A DNA stretch of 64,000 nucleotides, taken from Marinobacter sp. F4216 (GTDB lineage: Bacteria > Pseudomonadota > Gammaproteobacteria > Pseudomonadales > Oleiphilaceae). Both the position numbers and the translations under genes were made by a program. Location: contig NZ_JAIOUO010000004.1 of NCBI RefSeq assembly GCF_019931195.1, positions 62,001-126,000 on the forward strand, given 5' to 3'. The notes beneath the pieces are model-generated. The model did not search any database and was not told the origin of the DNA. It worked only from the letters and a program-made list of their open reading frames with translations. Of this stretch, positions 18,418 through 27,704 are shown piece by piece. Position 1 is the stretch's first letter; every line of letters begins with the position of its first letter.

Positions 18418-19962
18418 ATGGAACACCTTTCGAGCGGTTGGTTGCTCGCCGGCACCTACACAGTTGGATGCTTACTTGCGTTCTTATCCTCTCAAGGCGT
18501 CTGGCGCATCGCCCGGAACACCGCCCACCTTGGACTTGCCGGCGCGTTGATCAGCGGTGGCTGGGCGCTGCTGGATTCATCAGGCGACCACGATGCCCTC
18601 GGCCTGGTGATGACCGTTCTGGTTGCCTTGCTGGGCTGGGTAATCACCCGGTTTTCTTACCGCTACCTTCACGGTGAGCCTCGCCAGCCCCTGTTCGTGC
18701 GAGCGCTGTTGTTTACCCTGTCGTGTGTGGGGGTGTTGGTTACCAGTAACCATCTGGCGGTGGTCGCTCTTGCCTGGTGCGGTACCAGTGTGGGCCTGCA
18801 TTATCTGCTCACTTTTTACCGGGAGCGCAAGGCCGCGCAAATCGTTGCCCACAAGAAGTTCATTGTCAGCCGACTGGCGGACCTGTCACTGCTGGTCGCA
18901 CTGGGGCTTATTTACCACAGCACCGGCACGCTCACGCTTGATGGTCTGAATGCCCAAGTAGCCTCCATGCAGACCCTGCCGGCAGGGCTGCATGCTGCCG
19001 CCGTCCTGTTCGCACTGGCCGCCATTCTCAAGTCCGCCCAGTTGCCCCTGCACGGCTGGCTGATTCAGGTGATGGAAGCTCCAACACCTGTGTCAGCGCT
19101 GCTCCACGCGGGTGTAGTAAACATCGGTGGCTTCGTACTGATTCGTCTGACGGATCTCATCATCCTGGCGCCGATGGCACAGGCCATGCTCGTTGTCGTC
19201 GGTGGACTGACTGCGCTGCTCGCCGGTCTGGTGGTGATGACCCGTATCAGTATCAAGGTTCGGCTGGCCTGGTCGACCTGTGCCCAGATGGGCTTCATGC
19301 TGATGGAAATCGGTCTTGGGCTCTATGAGCTGGCACTGCTGCACCTGCTTGCCCACTCGCTGTACAAGGCCTACGCCTTCCTGAGCTCCGGCGATACGGT
19401 GAACGAAGCACGTCGCAAGGATCTGTTCAGCGGGTTGGGGCAAACCTCGTCCCTGCCCTGGCTGCTGGCGGCCCCCCTGATCACAGCCGTGTTGATTGCC
19501 AGCACCCTGCTGCTCTGGCAAGTGGCGTTGCCGACCATGCACATACCCATGGCCGCGCTGCTGATCGTTACCTTTGGACTGGCTCCCTTGCTCTGGCTGG
19601 AACATGGAAAAGGCACCCCTCACCTGCTGCTGGGCACCTTCCGGGGCGTAGGACTGACCCAGCTTTACATGGTCTGGCACCTGCTGTTTGCCGAACTGGC
19701 CCCGGCCTCCTCAGAACCTTCCATCCTGCTCACCACCTGGGTGCTCGCCATGATCGGGGGCCTGTACGTGACCCAGATATGGCTGCGCTGTTTCCCCCGG
19801 GGCAAGTTCGCCGAACGGTTTTACCCGTGGGCCTACTGTGGGTTCTATCTGGATGAAAGCTTCACTCGCCTGACGTTCAAGCTGTGGCCGGCGCGCCTGA
19901 GCCCGGCGCAGGCTAAAACCTCGGTTAACCGTCATCCTGCACAACTGGGAGCCGTCAAATGA
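18418..19962 (+). CDS. dabB: DabB-type membrane subunit of inorganic carbon uptake system (NuoL/MrpA-like)
   Basis: Proton-conducting membrane protein that with DabA forms an energy-coupled CO2/bicarbonate accumulation system. 514 residues, largely hydrophobic with some 12 or more membrane segments. The Proton_antipo_M core shows FALAAILKSAQLPLHGWLIQVMEAPTPVSALLHAG, including the Lys and His residues of the NuoL-type channel, then STCAQMGFMLMEIGLGL and HSLYKAYAFLSSG. It is shorter than NuoL (about 600 residues), as usual for DabB. Its stop overlaps the dabA start (ATGA). No other nuo or mrp genes are near, which argues against respiratory complex I. Confidence 0.9.
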   Translation: MEHLSSGWLLAGTYTVGCLLAFLSSQGVWRIARNTAHLGLAGALISGGWALLDSSGDHDALGLVMTVLVALLGWVITRFSYRYLHGEPRQPLFVRALLFTLSCVGVLVTSNHLAVVALAWCGTSVGLHYLLTFYRERKAAQIVAHKKFIVSRLADLSLLVALGLIYHSTGTLTLDGLNAQVASMQTLPAGLHAAAVLFALAAILKSAQLPLHGWLIQVMEAPTPVSALLHAGVVNIGGFVLIRLTDLIILAPMAQAMLVVVGGLTALLAGLVVMTRISIKVRLAWSTCAQMGFMLMEIGLGLYELALLHLLAHSLYKAYAFLSSGDTVNEARRKDLFSGLGQTSSLPWLLAAPLITAVLIASTLLLWQVALPTMHIPMAALLIVTFGLAPLLWLEHGKGTPHLLLGTFRGVGLTQLYMVWHLLFAELAPASSEPSILLTTWVLAMIGGLYVTQIWLRCFPRGKFAERFYPWAYCGFYLDESFTRLTFKLWPARLSPAQAKTSVNRHPAQLGAVK

Positions 19963-22460
19963 GCGCATCCGTCGTGGCACAAACCAGCATTCAGGCCGAG
20001 GTACACGAAGCCATTCAAAGCGCCTGCGACAGCATTGCGCCAACCTGGCCGCTGGACCGGATGATTGCCGTCAATCCGTACTGGCAACACGTGTCTGCCC
20101 CCTTCAGTCAGACTGCGGAAACGCTGGACCGGTTGGCCGGATCACCGATGGCGATGTCACTGACTTACTACCGTGAGCGCTGGCAAGCCGGTACGATTGA
20201 ACGCACCCACCTGGCCCGGGCGATTGAGGAACACTCTGCGTCCGTGAGCGCCGGGCAGTTGATTGCCGCGCTGGATGATCAGGAACGGGAGCCAACACCG
20301 GCCCCCTTGCTATGTGATGCCCTGGATCGACAACGGAACCTGCTCCATGAGCCCGCCTGGTGCGACACCATCACCCACCAGATCGCACAGTTTTGCGCGG
20401 CCTATTTCGACCGGGAACAAGCCGACTGGCACCCCGATCAAACCGCCGAGCTCTACAGCGCCTGGCGCAAAACCCTGGGCGATGACCACAGTGTCGCCCT
20501 GCTGATGAAAGCATCGGACATTCCCCGCAACGCAAGGGAACTGCCCGACGATGCCGAAACCCTGATCCAACAAGCACTGGAGCAACTGGTTCCTGACCCG
20601 GAACACTGGCAGCCCTATCTGCAGGCCGTCCTCCTGCGGATCAGTGGTTGGGCCGCCGGATGTGCCTACCGGCGCTGGCAGGCCCGACTGGAAGGCGGCG
20701 ATGATCAGACCCTGACGGACCTGCTCGCTATTCGCCTGAGCTGGGAAAGCCTTATTGACGACGGCAAACGCCACCCGGGTTCGGTGTTCAATCGCTGGCA
20801 AAGCGCCTGGCGCGAGCACTTTCAGGAACAAGATCGCCCCGAGCGAGCCTTGCGACAACTCTGGCAACGGGCCCACGAGATCAGTTATCAGCAATCGTTA
20901 TTCCAGAGCCTCACAAACCATCGCCCGGCACCGGCTGTGCAGACCTCGCCGGACGTTCAGGCGGTGTTCTGTATCGATGTCCGATCCGAAGTGTTTCGCC
21001 GCCACCTGGAAGCGCAATCTGACCACATACAGACGTTTGGCTTTGCCGGCTTCTTTGGGTTACCCATCAGTTACCGCCCCCTGGGCACCGAGGCCCGGCG
21101 CCCCCAATTGCCTGGATTGCTGGCACCGGCGCTGGAGATAACCGACTCCTCCGGCGATTCCGCCGCTGATGAACAGATCGTTCACCAGCGTCAGCAGTCG
21201 TTGAAAAACCGCCTGAATTGGCGTGCATTCACGTCGGTGCCGGCCTCTGCCTTTACGCTGGTGGAAACCCTCGGGCTTGGCTATGTGGGGAAACTGATCA
21301 AGCGCAGTGCGCCGAGGGTGGGCTGCGCCAGAAACAAGGATGGACTGTCGTTGAGTGCTGCCCAGAGCGCCCGTCCGAGTCTGATCACCGCCGTGGGCAG
21401 CGATGTGGGCAGCGATGTGGGTGCCCAGGTGGACATCGCCACCCGCGTGCTCAAAGGCATGAACCTGACGGAGGACTTCGCCCCTCTTGTGTTACTGGTA
21501 GGCCATGGCAGCCAGACCGAAAACAACCCCCAGCGTGCGGGCCTGGATTGCGGCGCCTGCTGCGGCCAGACCGGCGAGATCAACGCCCGGGCGCTGGCCG
21601 GTTTGCTGAACGACACGGAGGTGCGCGGCGCGCTCCGTGGGCAAGGGATCAACATACCTGGCAGTACCTGGTTCATCGCGGCACTGCACAACACCACCAC
21701 CGATGAAGTGGCGCTGTTCGATACCGACGACGTGCCGGGGGAACTGAATGGCGCTCTGGATACGCTGTCGCAGCAGCTTGGCCAAGCGGGCGAAGGCGCC
21801 CGCCGGGAGCGATCGCCGGCGCTTGGCCTGTCACACCTGCGGGAAAAAACCGACAAGCTGAAAAAAGCCATCAAGTTGCGCGCCAGCGACTGGGCACAAA
21901 CCCGCCCGGAGTGGGGACTGGCAAACAACGCGGCGTTTGTGGTGGCCCCCAGATCCCATACCCGGGGTCTGTCGCTGGATGGTCGCAGTTTCCTGCACGA
22001 CTACGATCACCGCAACGACCCGGATGGCAAGCTGCTAGAGCAGATCATGACCGCTCCGATGATCGTCACCCATTGGATCAACATGCAATATTACGCATCC
22101 ACCGTGGACAACCAACGCTTTGGCAGCGGCAACAAAACCCTGCACAACGTGGTTGGGGGCCGACTGGGTGTGTTTGAAGGCAACGGCGGCGATTTACGCA
22201 TTGGCCTGGCGTGGCAGTCGGTGCACGACGGTGAACGCTTCCGGCACGAACCGTTGCGGCTAACGGTGGTGATTGATGCCCCGAGAGAATCGATCGAGCG
22301 GGTTATTGAAAGCCACGAGGTGGTGAGGAACCTCGTGGACAATCAGTGGCTGTACCTGGCGCGCCTGGACGGAGATGCTGTTGAGACTTATCAACCCGGC
22401 GACCAGAAACCCTGGCACGCCGCACGTCAGGCCGGCTTGGCGCCCAGCACAGAGGTGTAG
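19959..22460 (+). CDS. dabA: DabA-type inorganic carbon uptake subunit (DUF2309)
   Basis: Large cytosolic subunit, beta-carbonic-anhydrase-like, thought to hydrate CO2 one way using the gradient tapped by DabB. 833 residues. The zinc ligands of the family are all present: Cys338 and Asp340 in FCIDVRSE, His516 in VGHGSQ and Cys531 in LDCGACCGQ. The 2- and 15-residue spacings match those known for Halothiobacillus DabA (C351/D353, H524/C539). Other family blocks: WPLDRMIAVNPYW at the start and HNVVGGRLGVFEGNGGDLRIGLAWQS near the end. A short tandem duplication (VGSDVGSDVGAQ near residue 480) is visible. Coupled to dabB; ends overlapping the convergent methyltransferase gene by 34 bases. Confidence 0.93.
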   Translation: MSASVVAQTSIQAEVHEAIQSACDSIAPTWPLDRMIAVNPYWQHVSAPFSQTAETLDRLAGSPMAMSLTYYRERWQAGTIERTHLARAIEEHSASVSAGQLIAALDDQEREPTPAPLLCDALDRQRNLLHEPAWCDTITHQIAQFCAAYFDREQADWHPDQTAELYSAWRKTLGDDHSVALLMKASDIPRNARELPDDAETLIQQALEQLVPDPEHWQPYLQAVLLRISGWAAGCAYRRWQARLEGGDDQTLTDLLAIRLSWESLIDDGKRHPGSVFNRWQSAWREHFQEQDRPERALRQLWQRAHEISYQQSLFQSLTNHRPAPAVQTSPDVQAVFCIDVRSEVFRRHLEAQSDHIQTFGFAGFFGLPISYRPLGTEARRPQLPGLLAPALEITDSSGDSAADEQIVHQRQQSLKNRLNWRAFTSVPASAFTLVETLGLGYVGKLIKRSAPRVGCARNKDGLSLSAAQSARPSLITAVGSDVGSDVGAQVDIATRVLKGMNLTEDFAPLVLLVGHGSQTENNPQRAGLDCGACCGQTGEINARALAGLLNDTEVRGALRGQGINIPGSTWFIAALHNTTTDEVALFDTDDVPGELNGALDTLSQQLGQAGEGARRERSPALGLSHLREKTDKLKKAIKLRASDWAQTRPEWGLANNAAFVVAPRSHTRGLSLDGRSFLHDYDHRNDPDGKLLEQIMTAPMIVTHWINMQYYASTVDNQRFGSGNKTLHNVVGGRLGVFEGNGGDLRIGLAWQSVHDGERFRHEPLRLTVVIDAPRESIERVIESHEVVRNLVDNQWLYLARLDGDAVETYQPGDQKPWHAARQAGLAPSTEV

Positions 22461-23080
22461 CAATTCATGCCGAGGTAACTGAAACGCCGGGTGTCTTTGA
22501 TACTCAGCCCCTCGGCTTCCATTAATTCCGGATAGTTGTAGATCTCGTGCACCGCGTTATCGGAGGCAAAATAGAAGATGATCGCCGCGGTGTACCAGTA
22601 AACCTTTTGCACGCCCCGGGCCAGCAGGTTGCCGCTGGGATAGGAGAAGTCGCCGATGACGAACGTGCCACCGGGCTTCACGCACAGCACCAGGTGACTT
22701 AGCAGCTTGCGCATGAACGCCTCATCAAACACGTTGAGGAAGAAATTGGCGACGACCATGTCATAACGCTCGAACTCCTCAAACTTCAGGATGTCAGCGT
22801 GTACCACTCGCACCTTGAGGTCATCGGGGTGTTTCTCAAATGCCGCCTGCAATTTCTTGAGCATGGTTTCCGAGATATCCACCACCGTGACATCGGCACC
22901 CATTTCGGCGGCGCGGATGGCGTCCTTCCCATGCCCAACACCCGCAATCAGGATCTTGTCGCCCGGCTTCACGTACTCGGGGGTCAGCATCGCCCGCTTG
23001 CAGTCGTGGATGGCTTCACCGCCATAGATGCTGCTAAGGAAATCGTAAAGAGGCCCGATGTATTTATATTTGTCGCGCAT
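22427..23080 (-). CDS. class I SAM-dependent methyltransferase, paralogue 1
   Basis: 217-residue small-molecule or lipid methyltransferase. SAM-binding motif I is ILIAGVGHGKDA, motif II VTVVDIS (acidic residue binding the SAM ribose), then VVHADIL and the motif IV region YDMVVANFFLNVF. A hydrophobic patch YWYTAAIIFYF late in the chain suggests a membrane or lipid-binding surface. It is clearly paralogous to the gene at 24941-25597 (same opening DKY...GP.YD, same GVGHGK, same end with Y.SVLG/Y.SMLG). It reads away from the acyl reductase gene, and its tail overlaps dabA. Substrate not known; a fatty-acid-derived compound is a guess from position. Confidence 0.82.
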   Translation of the reverse strand: MRDKYKYIGPLYDFLSSIYGGEAIHDCKRAMLTPEYVKPGDKILIAGVGHGKDAIRAAEMGADVTVVDISETMLKKLQAAFEKHPDDLKVRVVHADILKFEEFERYDMVVANFFLNVFDEAFMRKLLSHLVLCVKPGGTFVIGDFSYPSGNLLARGVQKVYWYTAAIIFYFASDNAVHEIYNYPELMEAEGLSIKDTRRFSYLGMNCYTSVLGAKPA

Positions 23081-23318
23081 GACACTTCCCGCTTTGTCCG
23101 TTGTCCTTCCTTGAGGCTTTGCAGTCTACGACCTCGGTATTGATTGCGGAAGCTGGTGCTGGCGTGCCTGCCCGAAAACCTGACGGTGGTCACACCTCCG
23201 GCATCGAATGGCGCTGACATTGCCAAGTTTGAGAGCTTCGGCCAGCTTTGGCGCCAGCAAATGGTTACTCTCGGGTTTTGATCGATTTTCTAAGCCAACA
23301 AGGATTGGGCACTTACTC

Positions 23319-24893
23319 ATGACAGCACAGCCGAGCCAGTCACAACACCAGTCGTCACCAGAGCACTCTCTCACGCGCGCCGCGCTGGCCGGCAAGCGCA
23401 TTCTGTTGACGGGCACCACTGGATTTCTGGGCAAGGTCATACTGGAAAAGCTGATTCGGGAGGTGCCCGATCTGGGCGGGCTGGTGCTGCTGATTCGCGG
23501 CAACCGAAAATACCCCTGCGCCAAGGCCCGTTTCCACGCTGAGGTGGCCACCTCCTCTGTATTCGATCACCTGCGCGAAACCGACCCGGCACGCCTGAGC
23601 GCCTTTCTGGATAACCGCCTTCAGTGCGTGGGCGGAGAGATTACCCAGCACCGTTTTGGCCTGGAAGACGAGGCTTACGAGGCACTGGCCCAATCCGTCG
23701 ACGTGATTATCAATTCAGCCGCATCCGTGAATTTCCGCGAAGCACTGGACACCGCAATCACCATCAATGCCATGTGCCTGCATAACCTCGCGGATTTTGC
23801 TGAGGACGCTGGACAGGTTCCGGTCATACAAATTTCCACCTGCTACGTGAACGGCTACAACCGCGGCAACATTGCAGAAAAGGTCTCCGCGCCGACCTCA
23901 GGCTTGATTCCCCGTGATGCCAATGGCCATTTCGCCGTGGAAAGTACCCTGGTGACGCTGCGACACAAATGCAATGACTTGAAGCGCCGCATCCAGGATC
24001 CGGAGGCCCTTGCCGAAGCCCTGACAGAACTTGGCCAGCACGAAGCCCACCGGTACGGCTGGGGCGACACTTACACGTTCACCAAATGGCTTGGCGAGCA
24101 GATTCTCCTCAATCGTTTGAAGGGTAAAACCCTTACCATCGTTCGGCCGTCCGTCATCGAAAGCTGCCTGCAAGGCCCGAAGCCCGGCTGGATTGAGGGC
24201 GTTAAAGTGACCGACGCCATCCTGCTGGCCTATGCACGGGGCAAGGTATCCCTGTTCCCCGGCCGCAAAGCCGGGGTTGTCGATATCATTCCAGCCGATC
24301 TGGTGGCCAATGCGACCATCCTGAGCGTGGCAGAAGCACTGCTGGAGCCGGGCCACTCCCGTATCTACCAGAGCTGCAGCGGCACCCAGAATCCCCTGAT
24401 CGTCCGTGACTACGTGCCCACCATCTGCGGCGAAGTGAAGGACAACTGGCAAAAGTACCCGCGCCTGACCCGCAAAGGCCCCAGAAAGAACATGAAACTG
24501 GTGAACAAGCACCTGTTCGTTGCCCTGATTCAGGTACTGCGGGGCGTATTCACCGTAACGGATCGGTTGCGTTTGCGCACCGCCGGCAATAAATCGAAGA
24601 CCCTTGAGGCCGTGGAGACCACCCTCAAACTGACGAAAATCTACAGCACCTACACCAGCCCCACCTACGTCTTCAGCAGTGACCGCCTGATGGCGCTGGC
24701 CGCACGGATGGGCGAAGTGGACAAGAGCCTGTTCCCAGTGGATGCAGCACTGATCGACTGGAAAGAATACTTCACGGAGATTCACGTGGCCGGTCTTAAC
24801 CAATACGGGCTGGAAGATCGAAAAGTGCCGACGCCAAGCCCTGCAGAGACAACGACGGTCAGCGAAGAAGTGGCAGACACCACCCCGGCTTGA
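23319..24893 (+). CDS. fatty acyl-CoA / fatty aldehyde reductase, Marinobacter type
   Basis: NADPH-dependent reductase making fatty alcohols from acyl-CoA or fatty aldehydes, as for wax ester synthesis. 524 residues, close to the roughly 510 of the known short Marinobacter enzyme. Extended SDR domain: GTTGFLG at 32-38 (nucleotide binding), NSAASVNFREALD, ISTCYVNGYN, the active YTFTK (Tyr252, Lys256), IVRPSVIES and PGWIEGVKVTDA, then the FAR_C domain ending VDKSLFPVDAALIDWKEYF. The ATG at 23319 is preferred to one at 23208 because the extra residues are unlike the family, but it has only a weak ribosome site. The tail after residue 500 is low complexity. A methyltransferase gene follows 47 bases later. 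Confidence 0.88.
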   Translation: MTAQPSQSQHQSSPEHSLTRAALAGKRILLTGTTGFLGKVILEKLIREVPDLGGLVLLIRGNRKYPCAKARFHAEVATSSVFDHLRETDPARLSAFLDNRLQCVGGEITQHRFGLEDEAYEALAQSVDVIINSAASVNFREALDTAITINAMCLHNLADFAEDAGQVPVIQISTCYVNGYNRGNIAEKVSAPTSGLIPRDANGHFAVESTLVTLRHKCNDLKRRIQDPEALAEALTELGQHEAHRYGWGDTYTFTKWLGEQILLNRLKGKTLTIVRPSVIESCLQGPKPGWIEGVKVTDAILLAYARGKVSLFPGRKAGVVDIIPADLVANATILSVAEALLEPGHSRIYQSCSGTQNPLIVRDYVPTICGEVKDNWQKYPRLTRKGPRKNMKLVNKHLFVALIQVLRGVFTVTDRLRLRTAGNKSKTLEAVETTLKLTKIYSTYTSPTYVFSSDRLMALAARMGEVDKSLFPVDAALIDWKEYFTEIHVAGLNQYGLEDRKVPTPSPAETTTVSEEVADTTPA

Positions 24894-24940
24894 TCGCAAG
24901 AGACGACACTTCCTGGAACAATAAAAAGAGCGTTAACAGA

Positions 24941-25597
24941 ATGACCAAGGACAAATACTGGCTGATGGGCCCGGTTTATGATGCGTTGAGCTGGGTCTTT
25001 GCCGGCAACTCCATCTACAAGTGCAAGTGCAGCATGCTGGAAGACCCGTGGCTGAAGCCGGGTGACAAAGTGCTGTTCGCAGGCGTCGGGCACGGCAAAG
25101 AAGCCATCTACGCCGCCGAGCGGGGCGCCAGGGTCACCGTGGTGGACCTGTCCGAAGCCATGCTCAACAAGTTCCGGGAAGCTGTGGAAAAGACAGGCAA
25201 GAACCTGGACGTACGCATCATCCACGCCGACATCTTCAAAGTGGAAGAATTCGGCGAATACGACATGGTGACTGGCAACTTCTTCTTTAACCTGTTCCCG
25301 CGTGAGATGATTCCGGAGGTACTCGAACACCTCAAAAAGCTAGCTCGGAAAGACGGCTACATCGTCATCAGCGACTTCGCTTACCCCCAGGGCAACCCAC
25401 TGGCCAAGCTGTTCAAGAACGCCTACTGGTACACCGCCATCCTGATTTTCTGGGCAACCACCGGCGCGGCCATTCACCCGGTCTATGACTACCAGCACTA
25501 CATGGAACAGGCCGGACTGAAGATGCGGGACCTCAAGCACACGCCCTTCCTGGGCATCAATGCCTACACCTCCATGCTGGGGCAGCGCCTGGCCTGA
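24941..25597 (+). CDS. class I SAM-dependent methyltransferase, paralogue 2
   Basis: 218-residue methyltransferase, paralogue of the one at 22427-23080. Motif I AGVGHGK at 47-53, VTVVDLSEAML, IIHADIF, and YDMVTGNFFFNLF. As in the paralogue, a hydrophobic YWYTAILIFW stretch lies before the C-terminal part. ATG at 24941 gives the same amino end as the paralogue; the frame is open from 24890. It is downstream of the acyl reductase in the same direction and probably cotranscribed. The twin arrangement around the reductase suggests that both modify lipids or products of that pathway; this is inference. Confidence 0.83.
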   Translation: MTKDKYWLMGPVYDALSWVFAGNSIYKCKCSMLEDPWLKPGDKVLFAGVGHGKEAIYAAERGARVTVVDLSEAMLNKFREAVEKTGKNLDVRIIHADIFKVEEFGEYDMVTGNFFFNLFPREMIPEVLEHLKKLARKDGYIVISDFAYPQGNPLAKLFKNAYWYTAILIFWATTGAAIHPVYDYQHYMEQAGLKMRDLKHTPFLGINAYTSMLGQRLA

Positions 25598-25905
25598 GGA
25601 CCGCTGCGAGGCTATTTTTTTCAGGGACGTAAATCTTCGTAAAATCCTGTAGTTTTCTGCGCCCTTTCTCGCCGGAATTAGCCGCTATCGGTCATACTCA
25701 CCAGACGTGAACGTGTGCCCCGGGTGTCTATGGGATTGACCTGGATGCTCGGCCCCTCACACGTTGTTGTCACGGACTGCCTACCGACGCGTCGCCAGAC
25801 GCCAAGCTTGGCATCCCCGGGCCAAGTGGGCGTCGATCGTGATCCAGTACGAACCGACTCAAAAGGACCGTCTCCGCCATTTTCGTGGGAGCAGGTTTTG
25901 CCCTG
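25598..25905. other. gene-free stretch of about 300 bases
   Basis: Between the second methyltransferase gene and the Asp-box lipoprotein gene. A T-run (TATTTTTTT at about 25613) after a weak stem near the methyltransferase stop may act as a terminator. No convincing gene, RNA or repeat was seen in the rest. Confidence 0.4.
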
Positions 25906-27552
25906 ATGAACGAACTGATGAATGTGAAAGAGGCTGCCTTGAAACTAACGAAGTATCTCCGCGTGAATACCCTGCACTTACCCCTGTTCGGATTATTGGC
26001 CACCCTGACTGCCTGTGGTGGTGGCGGAAGTGGGGGTGACGATACCCCGAACTCGGCACCTATCGGCACTGTCTCAATCTCGGGTACCGTCGCGGAGCGG
26101 GAGTTACTGACAGCTTCCCATAACCTCACCGACGCCGACGGCATGGGCACAGTGACCTACCGGTGGAAGCGCGATGGCGTGGACCTGGGAGCGACCTCCA
26201 GCACCTACACACTGACCTATGAAGACGTCGATGCCCTGATTACAGTGACGGCCTCCTACACGGACGGCGCTGGCAACAAAGAGAGTGTGGACAGTGATCC
26301 CACCGTGGCCGTCGGCCGCAAGCACGACATGCTGATCGTTTTTGGCGACTACAACCTGTACAGCAACACCTCAACAGACTCCGGTGCAAGCTGGAACGGC
26401 GCCACGACTTTTGATGTCCTGGGTCTTACCAACGGAGACGTCTATCATTACGACGGTGATGGTGCTTCCGACGGCAAAGGCAACATTATCGTGGTCTGGG
26501 GCGGAGAAGCGATTCCGGGGTACGGCTCTGAGATTGATATCATCTTTAAAACGTCCAATGACGATGGCGCGACCTGGAGTGATCTGGTTGCCGTCAACAG
26601 TCTGGCAGAGACGGATTCAATTGATGACGAAGACCCCAGTATTGCCACGAACGGAGAAGGGCGCTGGATCGTTGTGTGGTCTGGGCCGAACGCCGACGGC
26701 GGCACCGGCGACGATATCCTCTATGCCATTTCTGACGATAACGGTGCCACCTGGTCCGCTCAGACGGAGCTGGCGTCAAGTGTTGAATCCTACATTGATT
26801 CCGTTCCGATGATTGCCAATGACGGTGGCGATAATTGGTTGGTCGTGTGGTACAGCGGCGATGACCTGAACGACACCATCGGCGCGGATTACGACATTCT
26901 GTACAGCTACTCCTCTGACAATGGCGAAACCTGGAGCCCTCGGGCGGCCCTGGATTCCCGTGCTGCATCCGATGGCAGCGCATCGGATGGGTGGCCCTCG
27001 CTGGCGATGGATGCCAGCGGAAACGCGATCGTTGTGTGGCAAAGTAATAATGATCTGGGCGGCACCGTCGGTACGGACAACGATATTTTTGTCGCACGCT
27101 CTTCCGACGCCGGTCACACGTGGACGACCTCGGCTGTGGTTAACGACAATGCTGCAACGGATGGCGTCGGATCAAATAGTGATAGGAGGCCTCAGGTGGC
27201 CATGGATAATGCCGGTAACGTGGTGGTCTTGTGGCAATCCGACGAGGACCTGGATGGTACGGCGGGAACGGACATTGATATCTTTGTCGCCAGCTCCAGT
27301 GACCTCGGAGCGAACTGGAGCAGCGTGGCCACTTTGAACAGCGACGCGGCTATGGATGGTGCAGACAGGGATGAATACCCCAGGATCACGACGGATCGAG
27401 ACGGGAACTGGTTAGTTGTCTGGCGCGACACCCTGGCCGCCTTCAGCAGCAGCGTCAGCACCGATAACGGAAAAACCTGGAGCCCCCTGGTGAATGTGGA
27501 CGAGGGCGTTATGTCCCAGGATAACTACAGCTCGATTCCCATCGTCTACTAA
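25906..27552 (+). CDS. secreted lipoprotein with Ig-like domain and Asp-box (sialidase-type) propeller
   Basis: 548-residue surface or periplasmic lipoprotein. Signal with lipobox LTAC followed by GGGGSGG. Residues about 45-130 form an Ig-like domain (VTYRWKRDGVDLGATSSTYTL). The rest is a repeat region with seven Asp boxes of the S-x-D-x-G-x-[TS]-W kind (STDSGASW, SNDDGATW, SDDNGATW, SSDNGETW, SSDAGHTW, SSDLGANW, STDNGKTW), each next to a [I/V]VVW strand. This is the layout of a BNR beta-propeller. The catalytic Arg triad and Tyr of true sialidases were not recognised, so binding or adhesion is as likely as hydrolysis. Start chosen at the first of several nearby ATGs (25906; 25918 also possible). 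Confidence 0.75.
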   Translation: MNELMNVKEAALKLTKYLRVNTLHLPLFGLLATLTACGGGGSGGDDTPNSAPIGTVSISGTVAERELLTASHNLTDADGMGTVTYRWKRDGVDLGATSSTYTLTYEDVDALITVTASYTDGAGNKESVDSDPTVAVGRKHDMLIVFGDYNLYSNTSTDSGASWNGATTFDVLGLTNGDVYHYDGDGASDGKGNIIVVWGGEAIPGYGSEIDIIFKTSNDDGATWSDLVAVNSLAETDSIDDEDPSIATNGEGRWIVVWSGPNADGGTGDDILYAISDDNGATWSAQTELASSVESYIDSVPMIANDGGDNWLVVWYSGDDLNDTIGADYDILYSYSSDNGETWSPRAALDSRAASDGSASDGWPSLAMDASGNAIVVWQSNNDLGGTVGTDNDIFVARSSDAGHTWTTSAVVNDNAATDGVGSNSDRRPQVAMDNAGNVVVLWQSDEDLDGTAGTDIDIFVASSSDLGANWSSVATLNSDAAMDGADRDEYPRITTDRDGNWLVVWRDTLAAFSSSVSTDNGKTWSPLVNVDEGVMSQDNYSSIPIVY

Positions 27553-27563
27553 CGGTGACTGTC

Positions 27564-27594
27564 AAAAAAGCCCCGATATTCTCGGGGCTTTTTT
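27564..27594. terminator. bidirectional rho-independent terminator
   Basis: AAAAAAGCCCCGA, short loop, TCGGGGCTTTTTT. It lies between the Asp-box lipoprotein gene (+) and the convergent surface-protein genes (-) and can serve both. Confidence 0.85.
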
Positions 27595-27615
27595 GTTGAA
27601 TCTGGTTACCGCAAT

Positions 27616-27696
27616 CTATTGGCTAATCGTTAGTGTGCCACCACAGCCTGCTAGGGCGAGGCCGCCCAGTACCAGGGACTGGCCGATGCCTGACAT
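27616..27696 (-). pseudogene. 26-codon lipoprotein mini-gene, probable remnant of the small repeated lipoprotein
   Basis: Reads MSGIGQSLVLGGLALAGCGG followed by TLTISQ and a stop. The lipobox LALAGC and the ending resemble the start (LALALVGCGGG) and end (GTVTIRQ) of the 79-residue lipoprotein at 29409-29648, as if the middle had been deleted. It starts 8 bases after the stop of the propeller lipoprotein gene and lies before the terminator, so it is within that transcript. It may be a translated tiny lipoprotein or only a relic. Confidence 0.4.
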
Positions 27697-27704
27697 CCCT
27701 CTGT

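Noticed and set aside
18418..19962. NADH dehydrogenase subunit L or Mrp antiporter subunit
   Set aside because: No other nuo or mrp genes; directly coupled to DabA with complete zinc ligands.
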